In this document: positions 45,214-53,746 of the stretch, piece by piece | Layout: each line of letters starts with the position of its first letter | Numbering within the stretch: position 1 is the first letter of the stretch | DNA from: Crateriforma spongiae | GTDB taxonomy: Bacteria > Planctomycetota > Planctomycetia > Pirellulales > Pirellulaceae | DNA: 64,000 nt | Direction of reading: 5' to 3' | NCBI RefSeq assembly: GCF_012290005.1 | Contig: NZ_JAAXMS010000009.1 | Span: forward strand, 220,217-284,216 | Program-made: the position numbers and the translations under genes | Notes under the pieces: model-generated | The model's input: the letters and a program-made list of their open reading frames with translations, nothing else | The model's database searches: none | Told to the model about the DNA's origin: nothing

Positions 45214-46548
45214 CTAGCTCGACTCGTTGACACCCAATCGTCGCTGGATCTCTTCCAAAGGAACCCCCTTCGTCTCGGGCACCAGAACGATCACCCACAA
45301 CAGTTGCAACACCATCATGAAACAGAAAAAGCCAAACACGACTGCTGGATGAAATAGCCCGACCATCGTCGGAAACAACAACGTCAACAGGGCGGCAAAG
45401 ATCCAGTGGGTGAAGCTGCCCAGTGCCTGTCCGGCGGCGCGATGCTGATTCGGAAAAACCTCCGAAATCAGAACCCAAATGACGGCTCCCTGACCGACCG
45501 CATGGGCGGCAATGAAGGCAAAAATACATGCCGGCACGATTTGGAAGGTCTCCGAAGCGAACGCCCATGCGCAAGCCCCCAGCGACACGATGTAACCCAC
45601 CGACCCGATCAACAAAAGCGTACGACGCCCCAATCGATCGATCAGCCACAGTCCCACAAAGGTGAAAATCAGGTTGGTGATCCCGATCCCCACTGACTGC
45701 AATAAAGCGGCTTGCTTGGCCAAACCCGTCAGTTCAAAGATTCGTGGCGAAAAGTACAGGATTGCATTGATCCCCGACAATTGGTTGAAGAACGCCACCA
45801 AAAACGCCAAAGCAATGGGCACCTTCAAGGACCGATTCCAAAACGATTCTTTCGATCCCGATGGGACCGACGCGTTCTGGATTTCTTTGACCAGCGAATC
45901 GACGGCGGCTTCATCCGAATCAGGCATTGCCTGTCGAAAAACTGACTTGGCCGCGTCCACGTCTGCCCGTTTTGTGATCAGCCAACGCGGGCTTTCCGGC
46001 AACGACAAACACATCACCCAATAAATCAACGCCGGAACCGCTTCGACTCCCAACATCCATCGCCAGGCCGAATCACCCAGGCCACCCAGCATCGCATTGG
46101 AAGCGAAGGCGATCAAAATCCCAAACACAATGTTGAACTGGAACATCCCGGCCAGCCGACCTCGCTGCGCCGGAGGAGCGATCTCCGAAATGAACAACGG
46201 GGCGGCGACGGTTGAAATCCCAACCCCCAAGCCGCCGATGAACCGGGCAAGCATGAAGGAATATACGTCGCTGGCCAACGCCGACCAAACGGCCGAAACG
46301 AAATACAGGATTCCAATCCAGATCAAAGTCTTGCGACGCCCCAGATGGTCGGTCGGCCATCCGCCGACCAGCGATCCAACGACGGTGCCCCACAGCGCCA
46401 TGCTCATCGCCAATCCATGCTGGGCGTCACCCAATTCCCACAGCGATTGAATCGTCTTCTCGGCTCCGGAGATGACTACCGTGTCAAATCCGAACAAAAA
46501 GCCGGCCAGCGCCGAGGTGATGGACCAGACGAACAATCGATTTGACAT
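45214..46548 (-). CDS. Sugar porter family MFS transporter
   Basis: 444 residues with 12 membrane helices. Sugar porter signatures are complete: FLFGFDTVVISGA, DHLGRRK after helix 2, PESPRWL before the central loop, NQLSGINAILYFSPRIF in helix 7, DRLGRR in the second half and the C-terminal PETKG. It imports a sugar by proton symport, as XylE/GalP relatives do. The gene is monocistronic and its upstream region contains the terminator of the pseudopilin operon, so it must have its own promoter within about 46549-46720. Confidence 0.93.
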   Translation of the reverse strand: MSNRLFVWSITSALAGFLFGFDTVVISGAEKTIQSLWELGDAQHGLAMSMALWGTVVGSLVGGWPTDHLGRRKTLIWIGILYFVSAVWSALASDVYSFMLARFIGGLGVGISTVAAPLFISEIAPPAQRGRLAGMFQFNIVFGILIAFASNAMLGGLGDSAWRWMLGVEAVPALIYWVMCLSLPESPRWLITKRADVDAAKSVFRQAMPDSDEAAVDSLVKEIQNASVPSGSKESFWNRSLKVPIALAFLVAFFNQLSGINAILYFSPRIFELTGLAKQAALLQSVGIGITNLIFTFVGLWLIDRLGRRTLLLIGSVGYIVSLGACAWAFASETFQIVPACIFAFIAAHAVGQGAVIWVLISEVFPNQHRAAGQALGSFTHWIFAALLTLLFPTMVGLFHPAVVFGFFCFMMVLQLLWVIVLVPETKGVPLEEIQRRLGVNESS

Positions 46549-46720
46549 TCGAATTCAACACTAGGGTTCGGAGAGCGGCCACAATCGGTCAAGCTACCTT
46601 GTGGGTCGGAGTGCCCGCAGGGATCAACCGGTCAAAAGTCTTCGCTCACAGAATATCGAATCGCCGCATCGGAATGGGACGCGTCATCAACCATGCGTCT
46701 CTCACTGTGAAGCCGCCATC

Positions 46721-46759
46721 AAAAAAAGGCCGTGTCGATCCGATTGGATCAACACGGCC
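46721..46759 (-). terminator. Strong rho-independent terminator of the GspE-GspF-pseudopilin operon
   Basis: The arms 46728-46741 and 46746-46759 form a 14-bp stem with one mismatch and a four-base loop. On the minus strand the stem is followed by seven T (46721-46727 read as A on the plus strand). It lies 40 bases after the pseudopilin stop. Confidence 0.9.
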
Positions 46760-46798
46760 CCTGCGACTTTCATCTCGTACGAGCCATCGGCCCGTGCG

Positions 46799-47116
46799 TC
46801 ATGGATGGGACGGGCATTGAACCTGACCACCAATGTACCGGTAACTCATCCCCGTCGAAGGACACGTCGGCAGCACATTGCCCGCGTACTCACTGGTTTG
46901 CAATTCCCGCAGATCGCGACCAGGTGTTGCACCAGTGATGTCCTGATACCGGGCCACTTGCTCGGCCAATACTTCACGACGCAACTCGCAAGCGCGATCC
47001 TTCGCCGAATCGCCGGGCAGTCGCAGATAGCTGATCGTCAATGCTGCGGCGGCGGCCGACAACGTCACCGCAAAAATCACCTCGATCAGTGTCAAACCGT
47101 TGCGTTGCATCATCAT
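46799..47116 (-). CDS. Type II/IV pseudopilin with prepilin cleavage motif
   Basis: 105 residues. The prepilin peptidase site and hydrophobic helix read RNGLTLIEVIFAVTLSAAAAALTISYL, with cleavage after the Gly and Glu at mature position +5. The mature globular part is short (about 75 residues) with two Cys (one in LPTCPSTGMSYRYIGG). Three consecutive ATGs occur; the first (47116) overlaps the GspF stop by ATGA. Minor or major pseudopilin of a small type II secretion or type IV pilus-like machine at the inner membrane. It is the last gene of the operon. Confidence 0.9.
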   Translation of the reverse strand: MMMQRNGLTLIEVIFAVTLSAAAAALTISYLRLPGDSAKDRACELRREVLAEQVARYQDITGATPGRDLRELQTSEYAGNVLPTCPSTGMSYRYIGGQVQCPSHP

Positions 47117-48297
47117 TCCAAGACCTCAAACATATGGAACATGGGGGTATAGATCGACAACACGATGCCCCCGATCAAGATGGCCAAGCCAATCGTCAGT
47201 GTCGGCTCCAGCAGGCCAACCGAAGCGTCAATGCGACTCTCCAGCCGTTCCCTCAAATGCTTTGCCGTTCCCCGCAACGCTTTGCCGAACTCTCCCGATT
47301 GTTCACCGACGGCCACCAACTGGCACAAGGTGGGTGGGAAATACTTTTCGTGACGTGACAATTCGACGCTCAGCTTTTCGCCGCGATTCACGCTTCGACA
47401 AACCTCCTCCACCGAACTCCGCACATCTCGATTGCGAACGCATGCGGCAGCCATCTCAACGGATTCGACTGGGGTGTAACCGCACTGGATCATCGCGGAA
47501 GTGGCATCGACAAACTGCAACACCGCGGCGTCTCGCAGCCAGGGCCCGACGACCGGCAACCGCAACAACGTGCGATCCATTTGGCGACTGACACGAGGCC
47601 GCGATCGGCCGATCGCCCACAGTAAACCAGCCAATCCGCCAATCGGAAGAACCAACCAGCCCCATGCCATCAATGCACGACTGACACCCGTAACAACTCG
47701 TGTCACCGGAGGCAAATCGACACCACTGGTGCTGTAGACGCCTTCAAATTCCGGCACGACGAAAGTACACATAAAAATGGTCAGCCCGATCCCGGCGATG
47801 GTGATCAAAATGGGATAGCTGACTTTCTTGACAATTCGCTTCCGCAATGCAACTCGGTTTTCTAGCTGCTCGCAAACTTGTTCCAGCGTGGTTTCCAGCG
47901 ATCCGCTGTTTTCGCCGATGCGGATCTGCTGAACCTGCATCGAAGAAAACGATTTCGGAAAACAGGCCATGCCTTCGCTCAATCGACCACCCGCTTCGAT
48001 GGTCCTCCGCATTCGATCCAAGACGTGACGGTATCGACGGGCCGATCGATCCGAGGCAAGCGATTGCAATGCACGGGGCAGGGTCAAGCCGTTCTGCAGC
48101 AGCATCAACAACAGACGCAACAGTTGCGAAAGCGCCGCCGGGCGAATTTTGGTGGAATCCACGCCGGGCTTCTTCGATCCACCGATTTCGATCGAATGAA
48201 GCTTCCGCAGCAACGCCATCAAACCGCCTTCGGATCGACCTCGGTTCGACCCGACCGTTTGCCGCCTGCGTGTACCCGCAAAGACTGAATTACTCAT
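47113..48297 (-). CDS. Type II secretion/type IV pilus inner-membrane platform protein (GspF/PilC family)
   Basis: 394 residues from the ATG at 48297, which has AGGGAA six bases upstream; a TTG at 48330 overlapping the GspE stop is in frame but less likely. Two GspF repeats are visible (about 55-185 and 255-380): LLLMLLQNGLTLPRALQSL with KRIVKKVSYPILITIAGIGLTIFMCTFVVPEF, and DATSAMIQCGYTPVESVEMA with SVGLLEPTLTIGLAILIGGIVLSIYTPMF. It anchors the assembly ATPase in the membrane. The gene lies between gspE and the pseudopilin gene. Confidence 0.92.
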   Translation of the reverse strand: MSNSVFAGTRRRQTVGSNRGRSEGGLMALLRKLHSIEIGGSKKPGVDSTKIRPAALSQLLRLLLMLLQNGLTLPRALQSLASDRSARRYRHVLDRMRRTIEAGGRLSEGMACFPKSFSSMQVQQIRIGENSGSLETTLEQVCEQLENRVALRKRIVKKVSYPILITIAGIGLTIFMCTFVVPEFEGVYSTSGVDLPPVTRVVTGVSRALMAWGWLVLPIGGLAGLLWAIGRSRPRVSRQMDRTLLRLPVVGPWLRDAAVLQFVDATSAMIQCGYTPVESVEMAAACVRNRDVRSSVEEVCRSVNRGEKLSVELSRHEKYFPPTLCQLVAVGEQSGEFGKALRGTAKHLRERLESRIDASVGLLEPTLTIGLAILIGGIVLSIYTPMFHMFEVLE

Positions 48298-48326
48298 TGA
48301 TGATTCCCTAAGCTTTGCGACGCTCG

Positions 48327-50081
48327 TCAAACCGTGACCAACCGGTCCGTTTCACGGCGTCCCGCTTCCATCGATTCCTGTTGTTCACTGCGGCGATCGC
48401 CCGCCGTCTTGAAATAGACTTCTTCAAGAGATGTGGTTCCGGCAATCGCTTGCTGCAACCCGGCGCGATACAGTTCCACCATGCCGTGGCGAACCGCCAG
48501 TTCACGAAGCCGACTGTGGGGAACCCCGGCTTCGACGGCCGACATGATTTCCGGGTTGACGGGCATGATTTCAAAAATCGGCAGTCGCCCGGAGAACCCG
48601 GTTCCCAAACACTTGTTGCATCCTCTTCCACGATAAAACGGACGCGTCAGATCGATGGTGCCCTCCAGATCAAGGGCCCGTAACAGATTCTCGTTTGCTT
48701 GCACCTCACACTTGCAGTTGTCACAGATGCGTCGCAGCAATCGCTGGGCGACGCTTCCCAACAACGACCCGGCGATTTTAAAGTTATCGACTCCCAGGTC
48801 GGCCAACCGCTGTACCGCCCCTACGGCATCGTTGGTATGCAACGTGCTGATCACCAGGTGACCGGTCAACGCCGCCTGGATTGCTGTGGTTGCCGTTTCA
48901 CTGTCGCGGATTTCTCCCAGCATGATCACATCGGGGTCCTGACGCATGATGAACTTCAATGCGTTGGCGAAACCCATTCCAAACTCATTGTCGCTTTGCA
49001 CCTGGTTGATACCGGGAATACGAAACTCAACCGGGTCTTCCACCGTCACAATGTTGCGATCTTCGCAGTTTAGATATTCCAACACCGCATACAGCGTGGT
49101 GCTTTTTCCGCTTCCTGTCGGACCAGTCACCACCAACATGCCGTGCGGCTTGTCGATGATTTGGCTAAGTGTTTGATAGTCGGCATCGGGCAGCCCGATC
49201 CCCGCCAGATCAAAGGTTTGGCCACCTTCATCCAGCAATCGCAACACCAGTTTTTGACCATCCACGGTGGGGATACAGCTGACGCGAAAGCCGACCCGTT
49301 TGCCGTTTTCAAAGACGGTCAAATGTCCGTCCTGGGGTCGTCTATTTTCAGTGGTGTCCATATCACCCATCACCTTGATCCGGCTGATCACCGGACTTTC
49401 AATGTGATTGGGAATGGTCATCACTTGCTGCAGTTCACCATCAACCCGGTAACGCACCCGCATTTCGGGTTTGTGTGGCTCCAAGTGGATATCGCTGGCA
49501 CCTGCGGTCACGGCCCCAGCCAGAATCGCCTGGACCAGACGCACCACGGGTGCATCTTCTTGTTCGGCCACCACCACCGCGTTCAGATTGGCTTCACCCG
49601 AAAGCCGAGCTTCTTCCAACTCGGCGAACTTCATGTCGACAATCGTTTGTCGCGCGAACGCACGATCGTCATAAACGCGGCTGATCAATGCCTCGATCGC
49701 ATCACCGAGCGCGACGACGGGTCGAATGCGATACCCCGTCATCAATTCCGCTTCGGCGATGGTTTCGATATTGTCCGGTGCGACCATCGCCAAAGTCATC
49801 TCACGACCTTCGACGGAAATCGCTCCGGCGGCCTGGCTGCGTGCAAAATCTTCCGGCAACAAACGGGCCACTTGCAGATCGACCGAAGCCGGATCGACGT
49901 CCAGATACGGGACCATGAATTGTTCGGCCAGCGCTTCGCCCAGTTGCTGCGTGTTCAACAGTTTCCGTTGAACCAACCAATCGCCCAGCATGATGTCGCG
50001 GGGCTTGCTTGCGAAAGCCTCTTCCAACTGCGTTTGTGTCAAACGCTGCTGTTCGATCAGGATGTCGCCCAAACGTCTCAT
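48327..50081 (-). CDS. Type II secretion/type IV pilus assembly ATPase (GspE/PilB family)
   Basis: 584 residues. An N-terminal MshEN-like region (about 1-150; RLGDILIEQQRLTQTQLEEAF) may bind c-di-GMP in this family, which matters given the neighbouring c-di-GMP gene (inference). The ATPase has Walker A GPTGSGKSTTLYAVL (about 318), the Asp box TVEDPVEFRI, Walker B MLGEIRDSETA and the His box LVISTLHTND. A zinc-binding C-terminal element is present as CDNCKC...CNKC. It powers pseudopilus assembly from the cytoplasmic face. It lies 70 bases downstream of the receiver-like gene. Confidence 0.95.
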   Translation of the reverse strand: MRRLGDILIEQQRLTQTQLEEAFASKPRDIMLGDWLVQRKLLNTQQLGEALAEQFMVPYLDVDPASVDLQVARLLPEDFARSQAAGAISVEGREMTLAMVAPDNIETIAEAELMTGYRIRPVVALGDAIEALISRVYDDRAFARQTIVDMKFAELEEARLSGEANLNAVVVAEQEDAPVVRLVQAILAGAVTAGASDIHLEPHKPEMRVRYRVDGELQQVMTIPNHIESPVISRIKVMGDMDTTENRRPQDGHLTVFENGKRVGFRVSCIPTVDGQKLVLRLLDEGGQTFDLAGIGLPDADYQTLSQIIDKPHGMLVVTGPTGSGKSTTLYAVLEYLNCEDRNIVTVEDPVEFRIPGINQVQSDNEFGMGFANALKFIMRQDPDVIMLGEIRDSETATTAIQAALTGHLVISTLHTNDAVGAVQRLADLGVDNFKIAGSLLGSVAQRLLRRICDNCKCEVQANENLLRALDLEGTIDLTRPFYRGRGCNKCLGTGFSGRLPIFEIMPVNPEIMSAVEAGVPHSRLRELAVRHGMVELYRAGLQQAIAGTTSLEEVYFKTAGDRRSEQQESMEAGRRETDRLVTV

Positions 50082-50151
50082 CGTGATTTCCTCAACATTT
50101 CGGCGTTCTCGCCGTGTGGCTTCGTGCGTGTCTTCCGATTCACTGGATAAG

Positions 50152-50592
50152 TCACTGGGCTGGGCTCTTGCTGAACTTGGAATCCAACAATCGTTCCACC
50201 TTCTGTTCCAACACCGTCGGATCGAACGGCGTCAACAGATAATCCTGTGCACCGGACATGAACGCCCGCTCGACAGTTTCCAGCGACGGGTCTTGTGAAA
50301 AGACCAACGCCGGTAAATCGACCGGCGCGTATTCGGCTCGCAGTCGCGTCAGCCATTCCAAACCGTCCATATCCGTCAAAGTGGTGTCGACGATGATCAA
50401 GTCAGGAACGGACTTGGAAATCTCCGACAATGCATCCGTCCCGCTGCAGCAGACACGGATGCCATACCCCAGCAGTTCCAAACGAAAGCAAGTGATTTCC
50501 GCCAACCGAGCATCGGAATGCACCAACAGCAGATCAGCGTTTCTGACAATCGACACGGAATGACCTAGCAATGAATGATCGGACCAAGGCAC
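50152..50592 (-). CDS. Stand-alone response-regulator receiver, atypical
   Basis: 146 residues if the GTG at 50592 is used; a GTG at 50556 with AGGT seven bases upstream is a good alternative start. The fold is a CheY-like receiver. The phospho-acceptor position is kept (Asp69 in LIIVDTTLTDMDG), as is the Ser after beta-4 (LVFSQD). The usual acidic pair is reduced to one Asp (VHSD), and the conserved Lys of the KPF motif is Thr121 (LLTPFDP). Phosphorylation is therefore doubtful. It leads the GspE-GspF-pseudopilin operon and may control the assembly ATPase by protein contact. Confidence 0.85.
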   Translation of the reverse strand: MPWSDHSLLGHSVSIVRNADLLLVHSDARLAEITCFRLELLGYGIRVCCSGTDALSEISKSVPDLIIVDTTLTDMDGLEWLTRLRAEYAPVDLPALVFSQDPSLETVERAFMSGAQDYLLTPFDPTVLEQKVERLLDSKFSKSPAQ

Positions 50593-50888
50593 CCATTCGA
50601 TGCCGACGCTCCACCCCGGAGCGCACGTTCACTGGTAAAACGTAGGTCACTCTCCAGTGCATTCGATTGCCAGCAAGCCTGTTTCGGGCCTTCCCCGTTC
50701 CCTACAGACGGATCATTCGATCCATTCGATACGATCGCCAGCTTCGTTGGATCCCAACATGATTTTGGGGCTCCAATGGACCAGACTTTGCCAAGGATGA
50801 CGAAAGTTTTAGTAGCGGACAAACTCGCCACCCATCAGCTTCACTTTTCTGCTCGGCGGCACTGACACGCCTCTGGTCGATCACTTCC
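50593..50888. other. Divergent region between the receiver gene and the c-di-GMP gene
   Basis: About 300 bases that should contain promoters for both the pseudopilin operon (minus) and the GGDEF-HD gene (plus). No riboswitch-like element or coding frame was recognised. The right edge abuts the paired palindromes at 50889-50924. Confidence 0.5.
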
Positions 50889-50924
50889 GTGAACCCGTTC
50901 ACCGACATGCGTGAACACGTTCAC
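50889..50924 (+). promoter_or_regulatory. Two tandem CRP-type palindromes (GTGAAC-NN-GTTCAC)
   Basis: GTGAACCCGTTCAC (50889-50902) and GTGAACACGTTCAC (50911-50924) are both perfect 6+6 palindromes, separated by eight bases, so their centres are 22 bp apart (about two helical turns). Each fits the CRP/FNR-superfamily core GTGA-N6-TCAC. The second overlaps the possible GTG start of the c-di-GMP gene and ends eight bases before its ATG at 50932. This is directly seen; operator function is inferred. Confidence 0.6.
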
Positions 50925-53109
50925 CAACACCATGAAACTGAATTTCGCAAATCTCCGGCTTGCACTCGCCTTCGTCGCTCTAGCGACCACGTTGTTGCTT
51001 GTCTTGGCGCAGTGGGGCCCGGTCCCAATTGATCGCGAACACCAAACGCTTTCTCCGACCTTTCTCTTGGCATTCGCCGGTTTTGCTTGGCTGGCGTTTG
51101 CATGCTTCACCGGCTTTGTCGCCCCTCGTTTCGAAGCGGTCGATGTCGTTCCCAACCGTGTTCGCGATGCACTGAATACCTTCACCGAAGGGCTGCTGTT
51201 GATCGATGAACAAGAACGTATCGTGCTGGCCAACGACGCATTCGCTCAGATGATCGAACAGCAACCCAGCCGCTTGCTGGGCAAACGCGCAAGCCGACTG
51301 CGGTGGGTGTGCAGCCATGATGCGGGAATCCACGATTTTCCATGGATGCGTGTGCTGGACCATCACGAATCCGGCAAACCACTTGGCGACCACAGCAGCG
51401 AACAACTGCTACGGTATCAAATGCGAAACGGACAACTGCGTTTCATGGCAGTGACCGCCGCCCGTGTACGCTCAGCCCGCGATCAATCTCGTGGCGTCTT
51501 GGCCACGTTTCGCGATGTGACGCATGTCGAAGAAGAACGCGCGGACATGGAACGCATGCTGGCGGTCTTACGCGCGAATCGAAAAGAAATCAGCGATCGA
51601 AATCGCGAACTGGAGAAATTGGCCAGCCATGATGCTTTGACCGACTGTTTCAATCGTCGGTCTTTCATGGCCCAATTGCATCACAGTTTTGATGCCGCCA
51701 TTGGTCGCTCTGGCAATCTTTCTTGCCTGATGTTCGACAATGACCACTTCAAAAATGTGAATGACACCTATGGGCACAGTGTCGGCGATGAAGTCCTGCG
51801 TCGCGTTTCAAGAACGCTCAAGGACGCCTTCGATGACGAAGGGTTGGTGTGCCGATACGGTGGCGAAGAATTCTGCGTTGCATTGCCGGGCATTGCACTC
51901 GAAGAAGCGAGCCAGAAGGCCGAAGCGGCGCGAAAAAGCATCGAAGCCATTCGACTGGATGACCCCGCCGAACTCCGTCTGACCGCCAGCATCGGTGTGA
52001 CCGATCTGACGTTCAAAGCGCCGTCGCCGCAAGCGATGATCGACCAAGCCGACAAGTGCCTGTATGCCGCCAAAAGCCAAGGACGAAACCAAGTCGTCGT
52101 CTTTGATGATGAGATCGATCGACTGAGCATCGATAGCCTCAAGGCACGTCACACCCCCACCAGCTTGCCGGAACTTTCCCAAGAAATTCCCTTTCACGCT
52201 GCCATGGGACTGGTCAGCGCGTTGGCCTATCGGGACACCGCCACCGCCTCGCATTGCCGTCGGGTGGCCAACCTTTGCGTGACCGCAGCCGCACGCTTGC
52301 TGGATCAACGTTCGACTTATGTTTTGGAGATGGCCGCGTTGCTGCACGACATCGGCAAGATCGCCTTGCCCGATGACATCCTGCAAAAACCAGGGCCTCT
52401 TACTCCCGATCAGTGGCGTTTGATCGCGAAACACCATCGCATCGGCGTGGAGATCGTCTCGGGAACGTTCCATAACGCCGAACTTTGCGAAATCGTCCGC
52501 ACGCATCCGGCCTACTACGGCGGTCGATCACTGATCGCGGACATGCCAAGCGGCAAGAAGATCCCGCTGGCGGCACGTCTGCTGACGATTGCCGATACCT
52601 ACGACGTGATCGTCACCGACCGGCCACACCGCAAGGGCCGATCCCACGACGAAGCGGTCGCAGAGCTGCGCCGGTGTGCCGGGAAACAGTTTGATCCAAT
52701 TTTGGTCGAACACTTTATCGCGACGTTGCAATCCTGCCCCGAATCAAGCAACACGCGACAAGCGGTCTCTCGCCAGACCGCGCTCCAAATCGGCCTGCAA
52801 ATCGAACACCTGGCCGAAGCGATCGACAATCGAAATCTGGGTGAATTGCAACAACTGGCTAGCCGGCTGATCGCGATGGCCCAGCATCACAGCCTGGACG
52901 ACATCGTCCAGACATCCGAACGATTGCAGGACATGGCCGCCGAACCACAAGTCCGCTGGCTTCGAATCTTGGAGACCACACAGAAACTGCTGGGGCTGTG
53001 CAGGTCCACACAATCCGCTTTCGTCAATGATCCGTCGGATCCACCACCACCCGGTGATGACAACCAAGTGGTGGATCCCGCCACGCCGACCCTCGGTGCC
53101 GACAAGTAA
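50911..53109 (+). CDS. PAS-GGDEF-HD (degenerate HD-GYP) c-di-GMP signalling protein
   Basis: 732 residues from GTG 50911; an ATG at 50932 is equally plausible. Two membrane helices (about 15-33 and 48-66), a PAS domain (about 85-200), a coiled coil, then GGDEF (about 236-395) with GGEEF at 317-321 and the substrate motif MFDNDHFKNVNDTYGHS. It lacks the RxxD inhibitory site. The HD domain has LLHDIGKIALPDDIL (His479-Asp480) and the C-terminal ADTYDVIVTDRPHR, but the HHE...GYP loop reads RTHPAYYGGRS, so phosphodiesterase activity is doubtful. Residues about 625-715 form a helical bundle. It is divergent from the secretion operon. Confidence 0.9.
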   Translation: MNTFTNTMKLNFANLRLALAFVALATTLLLVLAQWGPVPIDREHQTLSPTFLLAFAGFAWLAFACFTGFVAPRFEAVDVVPNRVRDALNTFTEGLLLIDEQERIVLANDAFAQMIEQQPSRLLGKRASRLRWVCSHDAGIHDFPWMRVLDHHESGKPLGDHSSEQLLRYQMRNGQLRFMAVTAARVRSARDQSRGVLATFRDVTHVEEERADMERMLAVLRANRKEISDRNRELEKLASHDALTDCFNRRSFMAQLHHSFDAAIGRSGNLSCLMFDNDHFKNVNDTYGHSVGDEVLRRVSRTLKDAFDDEGLVCRYGGEEFCVALPGIALEEASQKAEAARKSIEAIRLDDPAELRLTASIGVTDLTFKAPSPQAMIDQADKCLYAAKSQGRNQVVVFDDEIDRLSIDSLKARHTPTSLPELSQEIPFHAAMGLVSALAYRDTATASHCRRVANLCVTAAARLLDQRSTYVLEMAALLHDIGKIALPDDILQKPGPLTPDQWRLIAKHHRIGVEIVSGTFHNAELCEIVRTHPAYYGGRSLIADMPSGKKIPLAARLLTIADTYDVIVTDRPHRKGRSHDEAVAELRRCAGKQFDPILVEHFIATLQSCPESSNTRQAVSRQTALQIGLQIEHLAEAIDNRNLGELQQLASRLIAMAQHHSLDDIVQTSERLQDMAAEPQVRWLRILETTQKLLGLCRSTQSAFVNDPSDPPPPGDDNQVVDPATPTLGADK

Positions 53110-53137
53110 GCGGCTTTCGTCTGCGAGGACGCACAAA

Positions 53138-53746
53138 TCAAAATGCGATTTTGCATCCACCGCGTCGCCGCAGTTTTGCCATTCGACGTTGATGATTGCC
53201 CACTCGATGTACGAATTCGTCGACGAAAGCCTCTTGCAGGCACTGTTCGGTTTCCTGCTCTGTCGTTTCGCCTACTTGCCAGGGATCGGAAACGTTAGGC
53301 GTTTCTTTTACTGTCACCCGTCGTCGTGGGAACCACCGGAATCGCTGTCGTTCGTCCGATTCGCCGGCATCGTACCGCACCACTCGAACCATCTCCGTCG
53401 ACAATTGCTGAAACCCCAGATAGTCCACCAAGCGTCCGCGTTGGTCACGGACATCGACAGCATGACAACGGCAATCCGCTACACCGACCACCGCCAGGGG
53501 AGCGTTTTGTAGCCACCTGCGGTAGTGCCGAACGCATTCCTCCAACACAGGATCGACGTGCCGGCCCCAATCCGATACGACAAAAACCACGGCGTCATAC
53601 GCATTGATCGCCACTTCGTTGGCGATGTCGTGACGTAAGCCAACCATGTCGACCGGCGTCCCCTTTCGCTGCATCACCGCACAAAAGTGCCGCGCAACGG
53701 CAAGCTCGCCTTCTGAACTTGTCCCGTACAAAACAATAACTCGCAC
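53138..53746 (-). CDS. Flavodoxin-like protein (HemG/Flavodoxin_5-like)
   Basis: 202 residues. The start is GTG at 53746 with AAGGAG seven bases upstream. The N-terminus MRVIVLYGTSSEGELAVARHFC matches a flavodoxin FMN-phosphate loop, and YDAVVFVVSDWGRHVDPVLEECVRHY resembles the HemG segment of similar position. Residues 135-202 are basic (FRWFPRRRVTV, RRMAKLRRRGG) and may bind membrane or nucleic acid. A redox role is inferred; protoporphyrinogen oxidation as in HemG is possible but unproven. It converges on the GGDEF-HD gene. Confidence 0.7.
   Translation of the reverse strand: MRVIVLYGTSSEGELAVARHFCAVMQRKGTPVDMVGLRHDIANEVAINAYDAVVFVVSDWGRHVDPVLEECVRHYRRWLQNAPLAVVGVADCRCHAVDVRDQRGRLVDYLGFQQLSTEMVRVVRYDAGESDERQRFRWFPRRRVTVKETPNVSDPWQVGETTEQETEQCLQEAFVDEFVHRVGNHQRRMAKLRRRGGCKIAF

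Noticed and set aside
50889..50924. LexA/SOS-type box
   Set aside because: The arms contain GAAC and GTTC, but the spacing is two bases instead of the four of Gram-positive SOS boxes, and the gene is not a repair gene. The CRP-type reading fits better.
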